Part shown: positions 1 through 3,999 of the stretch, one piece after another | How the letters are laid out: each line of letters begins with the position of its first letter | Position numbering within the stretch: position 1 is the stretch's first letter | From: Eubacteriales Family XIII. Incertae Sedis bacterium | GTDB taxonomy: Bacteria > Bacillota > Clostridia > Peptostreptococcales > Anaerovoracaceae | Assembly (NCBI GenBank): GCA_031263875.1 | Contig: JAISEX010000230.1 | Location: 1-6,874, forward strand | Reading direction: 5' to 3' | DNA length: 6,874 bases | The notes under the pieces: model-generated | The model's database searches: none | What the model saw: the letters and a program-made list of their open reading frames with translations, nothing else | Told to the model about the DNA's origin: nothing | Translations under genes and position numbers: made by a program

Positions 1-390
1 GAACCGCATGAGATAAGAGGGCTGGAATATTTAACGACCTATATTTTGCATGAGGATAAACCACCGTTCGGTTACGAGCTTGCGGAGGATATTAAGTTTG
101 TTGTCGGGGAAGTCGATGAAGTCGTGATGAAAGACGTGCTGACGAAAGTATCGTTTTCAAAGCAGGATTCCGAAACGGGAGAAGAATTGTCCGGGGCAAA
201 ACTGAGCGTGCTCGATAAGGACGGTAACGTTATCACCTCGTGGACGAGTACGGACAAGCCGCACGAGATAACCGGACTTGAATATTTGGCGACATATATT
301 TTGCACGAAGACGAGCCGCCGGTCGGTTATGAACGTGCGGAGGATATTGAGTTTGTTGTCGGTAAAGTGGACGAGGTCGTAATGCGCGAC
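1..390 (+). repeat. Tandem Cna-B domain repeats, 255-bp period
   Basis: The coding segment beginning VDEVVMKDVLT at 112 recurs as VDEVVMRDVLT at 367, a spacing of 255 bp or 85 residues. Bases 1-111 match 256-366 closely, with most differences at third positions. This indicates duplication of whole domains. The third domain after 390 is clearly more diverged, so the copies are not all of the same age. More copies probably lie upstream of the window. Confidence 0.85.
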
Positions 391-834
391 GTGCTGACGC
401 GGGTGTTTATTGAGAAGCGTGACAAGTTGTCGCGGGAGGTGCTGGCAAACTGCGAGATAGATATTATCGACGACGAGACCGAGGAAATCGTTGCGCGGAT
501 AACGTCGAGCGAGGAGCTGACGCTCGTCAATTTGGTTGCCGGAAGGACGTATCGCCTTCACGAGGTCGAAGCGCCGGAGGGCTACACGCTGGCGTCGGAG
601 GACGTCACGTTCCAGGCCGAGGACGGCATGACAGCAACGATCTATGACGAGCCGCTGGAATCGCCCGCCGGTGGAGAAACGTCCGCCGACGATGGAGGCG
701 TCACCGGCTACGATCCGAGCGAGCCGCAGACGAACGACGCTTCCCCGCTTGCGGTCATAGTGGCGCTGCTGGTGATGAGCTTTGCCGGCATGACGTCGCT
801 CGCCGTTTACCGCCGCAGGTGGGCGCGAAAATAA
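1..834 (+). CDS. Cell-wall-anchored SpaA/Cna-B repeat surface protein, C-terminal part (5' end outside window)
   Basis: The frame is open from base 1, so the gene starts upstream; an internal TTG at 46 is not a credible start. 277 residues are visible. They comprise the end of one Cna-B domain, a complete domain (about residues 48-130) and a third, diverged one (about 135-220). Each has the isopeptide pattern: Lys in FSKQD (codon 160) or IEKRD (415), Glu in LHEDE/LHEVE before a P-x-GY turn (52, 307, 562), and Asp in VVMKD, VVMRD or TIYDE (133, 388, 646). A Gly/Asp-rich linker follows, then EPQTND at 721-738 as a sortase-type signal, a hydrophobic segment of about 20 residues and the basic tail RRRWARK. 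In this family such domains form self-crosslinked rods displayed on the wall as adhesins or pilins. The ligand cannot be inferred. The family is sure, the exact role is not. Confidence 0.9.
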   Translation, partial: EPHEIRGLEYLTTYILHEDKPPFGYELAEDIKFVVGEVDEVVMKDVLTKVSFSKQDSETGEELSGAKLSVLDKDGNVITSWTSTDKPHEITGLEYLATYILHEDEPPVGYERAEDIEFVVGKVDEVVMRDVLTRVFIEKRDKLSREVLANCEIDIIDDETEEIVARITSSEELTLVNLVAGRTYRLHEVEAPEGYTLASEDVTFQAEDGMTATIYDEPLESPAGGETSADDGGVTGYDPSEPQTNDASPLAVIVALLVMSFAGMTSLAVYRRRWARK

Positions 835-865
835 TCATCGGCGCGGCTTGCCGGAGACGGCAGGG

Positions 866-903
866 AAAGAGAGCTTACGCCCGTGATGTATTTCGCTCTT
901 TTT
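866..903 (+). terminator. Possible terminator after the surface-protein gene
   Basis: The arm AAAGAGAGC (866-874) pairs with GCTCTTTTT (895-903) over nine positions with one G-U pair, leaving a 20-nt loop. It lies 32 nt after the stop codon. Most of the T tract is inside the stem and the loop is long, so this is a weak candidate. The compact hairpin at 847-864 just upstream has no T run. Confidence 0.3.
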
Positions 904-1056
904 GTGGGTTGAGCGAGAGAGTGGGTCGCCGTGGGAGGACGGGCGCGTTGCGTACGTTGCCCGCATAGGGGAGCCGGAGCGAAGCGGAGGCGATGCGCAA
1001 GGGATAGCAGCGGAAATTCCGCGGACTACGCTCACACAAATACTCCGGTCTGGGGG

Positions 1057-1078
1057 ATTCCGGGGCGGGACCCGGAAT
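1057..1078. repeat. Short palindrome, 8-bp arms
   Basis: ATTCCGGG (1057-1064) and CCCGGAAT (1071-1078) form a perfect 8-bp inverted repeat around a 6-nt loop, followed by GACAG. The shape resembles the small extragenic palindromes found dispersed in many bacterial genomes. Only one copy is present in this window, so its repetitive nature is an inference. Confidence 0.5.
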
Positions 1079-1119
1079 GACAGACGATGGTATGAGCGGA
1101 ATTGCAGCGAATAGCCCGG

Positions 1120-1201
1120 TGGGGCTGCCGTATCGTGGTTAAGACGCATAATTGTTAAAAAAATTAACAATTGAACCGCTCATTATTTCCGGGCAGCCCC
1201 A
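1120..1201. repeat. 82-bp element with almost concentric inverted repeats
   Basis: The outer arms TGGGGCTGCC (1120-1129) and GGCAGCCCCA (1192-1201) are perfect 10-bp complements. The inner arms AATTGTTAA (1150-1158) and TTAACAATT (1164-1172) are perfect 9-bp complements. The two dyads have centres at 1160.5 and 1161, so they are nested about almost the same point. The roughly 20-nt stretches between inner and outer arms are not complementary. This could be a small terminal-inverted-repeat element, a cruciform-prone site or a structured transcript. Its function is unknown. Confidence 0.6.
1150..1172. promoter_or_regulatory. Operator-like AT-rich dyad, Rex-like but with a 5-nt spacer
   Basis: TTGTTAA and TTAACAA half-sites face each other across five A residues. 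The redox repressor Rex of Clostridia recognises such half-sites separated by four bases, so this site is one base too long for a canonical Rex box. It lies about 130 bp upstream of the riboflavin promoter, which is distant for direct repression. Read it as a possible repressor site of unknown owner. Confidence 0.25.
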
Positions 1202-1298
1202 TGCGCCCAAAGTATCAAAGGAGAAAAATACGTTTGTTGAAATTCGCAAAGGCGCAGGCGGACATTCTTCGGAAAAAAGTGGATTCGCGTTCCCGAAT

Positions 1299-1308
1299 GT
1301 GATACAAT
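1299..1308 (+). promoter_or_regulatory. Extended -10 promoter for the riboswitch-ribU transcript
   Basis: TACAAT (1303-1308) is preceded by TG at 1300-1301 with one intervening base, an extended -10 element. No good -35 box sits 16-18 bp upstream, which fits the extended type. Transcription would begin near 1315, a few bases before the first riboswitch helix. Confidence 0.6.
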
Positions 1309-1321
1309 AACAGCATAATAT

Positions 1322-1551
1322 GTTTCGGGGCGGGGTGCGATTCCCCACCGGCGGTGATGAGTTTGCGCGGTGCGCGAAGCTACGAGCCCGCGAGCGAGGC
1401 ACGGAATGCGCGTTGGTCGAAATGGCGGCGTGCAATTCGGGCGGAGCAGGATCCGGTCAGAATCCGGAGCCGACGGTAATTACGGCGTGTAAAGCCATTT
1501 GCTTGACAGCGAGTGTGCGGGCCGCGCGGTATCAGTCCGGATGGAAGAAAC
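1322..1551 (+). promoter_or_regulatory. FMN riboswitch (RFN element)
   Basis: The conserved blocks of the FMN aptamer occur in order: TCGGGGCGGGGTG followed by ATTCCCCACCGGCGGTGATGA (1325-1360 region), GAGCCCGCGAGC (1384-1395), GATCCGGT with AATCCGGAGCCGACGGT (1450-1477), and CAGTCCGGATGGAAGAA (1533-1549). The closing helix P1 is visible as GTTTC (1322-1326) with GAAAC (1547-1551). The variable arms are longer than in many family members. The switch binds flavin mononucleotide and represses downstream riboflavin genes when FMN is plentiful. Here the next gene is the riboflavin transporter ribU and an intrinsic terminator follows, so control is by transcription attenuation. Confidence 0.95.
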
Positions 1552-1581
1552 GCGATCAATGATAATATGTTTGATTTGCGG

Positions 1582-1609
1582 CGTCCCTCTTTACAGGGGG
1601 ACGTTTTTT
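1582..1609 (+). terminator. Intrinsic terminator, expression platform of the FMN riboswitch
   Basis: CGTCCCTC (1582-1589) pairs with GGGGGACG (1596-1603), eight pairs with one G-U, around the loop TTTACA, followed directly by six T (1604-1609). Its place between aptamer and ribU start marks it as the ligand-dependent off switch. Confidence 0.9.
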
Positions 1610-1625
1610 GCTCCGATTGAAAAGC

Positions 1626-1633
1626 AAAGGAGG
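1626..1633 (+). promoter_or_regulatory. Ribosome binding site of ribU
   Basis: AAAGGAGG ends seven bases before the ATG at 1641. It fixes that start over the in-frame TTG at 1608, which lies at the terminator T tract and has no such site. Confidence 0.9.
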
Positions 1634-1640
1634 AAAACAT

Positions 1641-2252
1641 ATGAACGTCACAGAAAAAAACAGCGCTTTTGAAGAACGGGACGCGGAGCAAAGACTCGCG
1701 GCGCATCCGGCGCGCGGACGGCGCACGGGAATGCTCGCGAAAATGGGCGTAATGCTTGCAATTACGGTAGTATTTTCGTTTATCCCAACCTTCCCGATGC
1801 TCCCCGGCGTGGAATTTATCCGGTACGAATTTTCCGATTTGCCGATACTTATCAGCACTTTTGCCTTCGGCGTTCCGGCGGGACTGGTCATCGCCGTGCT
1901 CGCGGACGTCCTTAACTTTGCGTTTGGCGGCGCGGAGAGCGGGCCCGCGGGAATGCTGATGCATGTCGTCGCCATCAGTTCGTATCTCGTCGTGGCCGGC
2001 CTTATTTACCGCCGCAAAAAGAACAGATCGCACGCGGTAATCGGAATGGTCGCGGGCGTGTTCGCTATGACCGCGATGATGATCCCGGCGAATCTGATTA
2101 TTACGCCGGCTTTTATGGGCGTGCCGGTGGCTGCGGTGAAGGCGTTGATCCTTCCCGCCATCCTTCCCGTGAATCTGCTGAAAGGTCTGCTGTCGGCCCT
2201 GCTCACCTTCATCTTATATAAGCGCGTTTCGCCGTTCCTGCATAAGTGGTAA
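1641..2252 (+). CDS. ribU: Riboflavin ECF transporter, substrate-binding S component RibU
   Basis: The 203-residue integral membrane protein captures riboflavin and hands it to the ECF energising module (two ATPases and a T component, not in this window). After a polar N-terminal tail of about 30 residues, longer than usual, come hydrophobic segments at about 35-55, 68-95, 105-123, 133-150 and 160-193. The segment RYEFSDLPILISTFAFG (61-77) is the RibU signature, as is the later stretch NLIITPAFMGVP (151-162) to LPAILPVNLLKGLL (171-184). The protein ends with a short basic tail. The upstream FMN riboswitch independently supports the substrate. The start is fixed by a strong Shine-Dalgarno site. 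The stop is 36 nt before tsaE, so read-through into the t6A genes is possible. Confidence 0.93.
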   Translation: MNVTEKNSAFEERDAEQRLAAHPARGRRTGMLAKMGVMLAITVVFSFIPTFPMLPGVEFIRYEFSDLPILISTFAFGVPAGLVIAVLADVLNFAFGGAESGPAGMLMHVVAISSYLVVAGLIYRRKKNRSHAVIGMVAGVFAMTAMMIPANLIITPAFMGVPVAAVKALILPAILPVNLLKGLLSALLTFILYKRVSPFLHKW

Positions 2253-2270
2253 GCCGCGGCCCTCGCTGTC

Positions 2271-2280
2271 GTGTTACAAT
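2271..2280 (+). promoter_or_regulatory. Extended -10 promoter just before tsaE
   Basis: TACAAT (2275-2280) with TG at 2272-2273 gives an extended -10 of the same form, GTGnTACAAT, as the riboflavin promoter at 1299. Only eight bases separate it from the tsaE ATG, so transcription would begin at or within two bases of the start codon. No clear -35 box is seen. Confidence 0.45.
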
Positions 2281-2288
2281 TAAACGTT

Positions 2289-2726
2289 ATGAAAACGGTC
2301 GTCTATAAAAATTTAACCGAAGAAAAAGTGCGGGAGATCGCGAAGCGCGTCGCTGCCGAGGCGAAGGCCGGAAGCGTGATGGCGCTGACGGGTGGGCTCG
2401 GCGCCGGCAAAACCGTGTTCGCGAAGGCCGTGGCGGAAGCGCTCGGCGTTACGGAAACGGTCACGAGCCCAACGTTCACGCTGATAAAGGAATACGCGAG
2501 CGGCCGGCTGCCGTTCTACCATTTCGATGTCTATAGGATCGAGCAGCCCGACGAAACCGAGATGATAGGATTTCAGGAATACTTTTTCGGGCGCGGCGTT
2601 TCGGTCGTGGAATGGGCGGATAATATTCGCGCCTTTATTCCCGGCGGGGCGCTGTGGATCGATATCGCCTTCGGCGGCGAGCCGGAAACGCGCAACGTAA
2701 CGGTGGGGAGCGGAGATGCCGAATAG
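2289..2726 (+). CDS. tsaE: tRNA threonylcarbamoyladenosine biosynthesis ATPase TsaE
   Basis: This 145-residue P-loop ATPase cycles the TsaB-TsaD complex during t6A37 synthesis in the cytoplasm. The Walker A motif is GGLGAGKT (35-42). It is followed by the family landmarks SPTFTLIKEY (60-69), PFYHFDVYRIE (75-85), the E-x-x-G-F-x-EYF region (91-99) and VVEWADNI (107-114). Length is normal for the family. The ATG at 2289 is chosen because family similarity begins there; the in-frame TTG at 2271 adds six residues and lies in the promoter-like box. No Shine-Dalgarno sequence precedes the ATG. The last 11 bases overlap tsaB, indicating translational coupling. Confidence 0.95.
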   Translation: MKTVVYKNLTEEKVREIAKRVAAEAKAGSVMALTGGLGAGKTVFAKAVAEALGVTETVTSPTFTLIKEYASGRLPFYHFDVYRIEQPDETEMIGFQEYFFGRGVSVVEWADNIRAFIPGGALWIDIAFGGEPETRNVTVGSGDAE

Positions 2727-3828
2727 GGGATTGCTGCTTGCTGTCGAAACAACGGCGCCGGTCGCTTCGGTCGCCCTCGCGCGCGGCGGAAATACGGAAG
2801 CGCTCAGGTTTTCGCGGCGCGAGATGAACCATCTGACGGAACTGACGCCGATGATCCGGGATATGCTTGCGGAGGCGAACGTGGCGCTCGCGGAGGTGGA
2901 CGCTTTTGCCGTATCCGTGGGACCCGGTTCGTTTACGGGCATGCGCATTGGCGTTTCAACGGTTCGGGCTCTCGCGCAGGTCGCCGGTAAGCCCGTGATA
3001 GCCGTTCCGACCCTTGAAACCTACGCGTTTCAGGACGAAGGTTTTCGCGGCATTATATGTCCGCTCTTGGACGCGCGGCTGTCCTCGGTCTACGCTATGG
3101 CGTATATAACGGAAATCCGTTCAGACGATTTTAGCGAGATATCGGCGGCGGGAATTGCTCACGGCTTGTCAATCGTATCACTTGACACTGCTTGCGTAGA
3201 CGCTTTCGGCAAACTTCCGCAAGAGGAAATGGCTCGCGGGCTGTCAACCGTATCATTTGACACTGCTCGCGCGGATGACTCTGGCGAATTTCCGCAAGAA
3301 GAAATGGCTCGCGGTCTGTCAACCATATTGCTTGACACTGCTTGCGCAGGTGGTTCCGGCGAACTCCCGCAAGAGGAAATGGCTCGCGGCCTGTCAACCG
3401 TATTGCTTGACACTGCTTGCGCAGATGACTCTGGCGAATTTCCGCAAGAAGAAATGGCTCGCGGCCTGTCAACTGTATTGCTTGACGCCGGAGCGTATGA
3501 ATACGATGTGTTCACTGAAATGCTTGACACGTCTATCGGCGCATTCGCGGCGCAAAAGAGGGCGAGTGACACCATACGCGTTTACGGCGACGGACTTGAC
3601 GCGATGAGCCCTGAGTCCCGGCAGCGATTTGAGGCGATGCTTACCGCCCGTTCAATGGACGTACAGATAATGCCCGATGACCGCTATCCGCGCGACGCTT
3701 CGCACGTCGCGGCGTGGGCGTACGCTTACGGGACGCCGGTGCATTATACGAAAATAGAGCCGCTTTACATTCGCAAAGCCGAGGCGCAGCGCAGGCTCGA
3801 CGCCGGATTATTACAGCCACATTCGTAA
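2716..3828 (+). CDS. tsaB: t6A-complex scaffold protein TsaB with a large internal repeat insertion
   Basis: TsaB is an ASKHA-fold, catalytically inactive partner that dimerises with TsaD for tRNA t6A37 formation. The N-terminal half is typical: LLLAVETTAPVASVAL (6-21), VSVGPGSFTGMRIGVSTVRALA (67-88), VPTLETYA (97-104) and CPLLDARLSSVYA (115-127). The C-terminal part (about 258-370) has VYGDG and ends with a YIRKAEAQRR-like tail common in the family. Between them, residues 148-257 are 4.4 copies of a 25-residue repeat. At 370 residues the protein is well above the usual 220-240; removing the repeats leaves 260. The insertion keeps frame and follows the LDAR-x4-Y segment. The gene overlaps tsaE by 11 nt and has GGGGAG five bases before its ATG. 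Whether it is still functional is not known, but no stop or frameshift is seen. Confidence 0.9.
   Translation: MPNRGLLLAVETTAPVASVALARGGNTEALRFSRREMNHLTELTPMIRDMLAEANVALAEVDAFAVSVGPGSFTGMRIGVSTVRALAQVAGKPVIAVPTLETYAFQDEGFRGIICPLLDARLSSVYAMAYITEIRSDDFSEISAAGIAHGLSIVSLDTACVDAFGKLPQEEMARGLSTVSFDTARADDSGEFPQEEMARGLSTILLDTACAGGSGELPQEEMARGLSTVLLDTACADDSGEFPQEEMARGLSTVLLDAGAYEYDVFTEMLDTSIGAFAAQKRASDTIRVYGDGLDAMSPESRQRFEAMLTARSMDVQIMPDDRYPRDASHVAAWAYAYGTPVHYTKIEPLYIRKAEAQRRLDAGLLQPHS
3157..3486 (+). repeat. Array of 4.4 tandem 75-bp repeats inside tsaB
   Basis: Units begin at 3157, 3232, 3307, 3382 and 3457 (last one partial, 30 bp), each opening with GCTC and a TGTCAA-containing segment and full units ending CGCAAGARGAAATG. 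The period is exactly 75 bp, so each unit adds 25 residues ending in the motif PQEEM, followed by ARGLST of the next unit. By hand count, units 2 and 4 differ at about 6 of 75 positions, units 3 and 4 at about 9. Units 1/3 and 2/4 share distinct 3' halves (AGAGG versus AGAAG), suggesting a two-unit, 150-bp duplication step. The array stays open in several frames on both strands because 75 is a multiple of three. Confidence 0.97.
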
Positions 3829-3854
3829 AGAAATATCGATGAATCGCATGTTTT

Positions 3855-3937
3855 TTCGGGGAATAATCCTGCAGTTTGCATATTTATTCCCCGAATAATA
3901 TTGAATATAGCAAATTTTTTCGGGGAATAATCTTGCA
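3855..3937. repeat. Three copies of a 19-bp motif in +/-/+ orientation
   Basis: The motif TTCGGGGAATAANNNTGCA occurs at 3855-3873 (+), 3877-3895 (-) and 3919-3937 (+). Copies 1 and 2 face each other across three bases, giving a 41-bp dyad whose 12-bp outer stem is perfect. Copy 2 can alternatively pair with copy 3 over 12 bp. Copies 1 and 3 are direct repeats preceded by T6 tracts (3851-3856 and 3915-3920). There is no T tract after the stems on either strand, so these are not ordinary terminators. The array sits between the tsaB stop and the promoter region of the ATPase gene. Confidence 0.9.
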
Positions 3938-3944
3938 ACACCTC

Positions 3945-3973
3945 TTGCTTTTTGCTTCGATCTACGCTATTAT
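3945..3973 (+). promoter_or_regulatory. Possible promoter of the ATPase gene
   Basis: TTGCTT (3945-3950) and TATTAT (3968-3973) are separated by 17 bp. The -35 matches the consensus only in TTG, the -10 in five of six. It begins 8 bp after the third copy of the 19-bp motif, so a protein bound there could affect it. The start codon follows 26 bp after the -10. Confidence 0.45.
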
Positions 3974-3999
3974 CAAAGAGAAAGAGGGTAGTGGCGGAG

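Larger units (their letters stand above)
835..1298. other. Intergenic region rich in inverted repeats, no convincing gene
   Basis: No open frame here has a recognisable protein family plus a ribosome binding site. The stretch holds a short hairpin with a GAGA tetraloop (7-bp stem, 847-853 with 858-864, one G-U pair), a second possible hairpin (866-903), a 13-bp dyad centred at 1016, an 8-bp stem dyad (1057-1078), and the almost concentric dyads at 1120-1201 and 1150-1172. An 8-bp arm at 1092-1099 can pair with 1176-1183 as an alternative fold. The content looks like dispersed palindromic repeats and regulatory DNA rather than decayed coding sequence. Confidence 0.6.

Noticed and set aside
902..1114. 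70-codon plus-strand ORF between the surface-protein gene and the riboswitch
   Set aside because: It begins with TTG without a ribosome binding site, spans several palindromes, and its product has no recognisable features.
1320..1562. 80-codon ORF within the riboswitch
   Set aside because: It runs across the FMN aptamer core; the sequence is explained by conserved RNA structure.
3181..3486. TTGACA boxes every 75 bp inside the tsaB array, like a series of -35 elements
   Set aside because: They are part of the repeated coding unit (Leu/Phe-Asp-Thr) and no matching -10 boxes recur at 17-bp spacing.
3157..3486. CRISPR array
   Set aside because: The units are contiguous and diverge gradually along their whole length; there are no constant repeats separated by unrelated spacers.
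3131..3575. Open minus-strand and alternative plus-strand frames across the tsaB repeats, with repetitive proteins
   Set aside because: The repeat length is a multiple of three, so a frame without a stop in one unit remains open in all. No binding site or family supports them.
3851..3930. Rho-independent terminator after tsaB formed by the 19-bp motif hairpins
   Set aside because: The T tracts precede the stems on the plus strand and become A tracts after the stems on the minus strand, so neither direction has the required T run.
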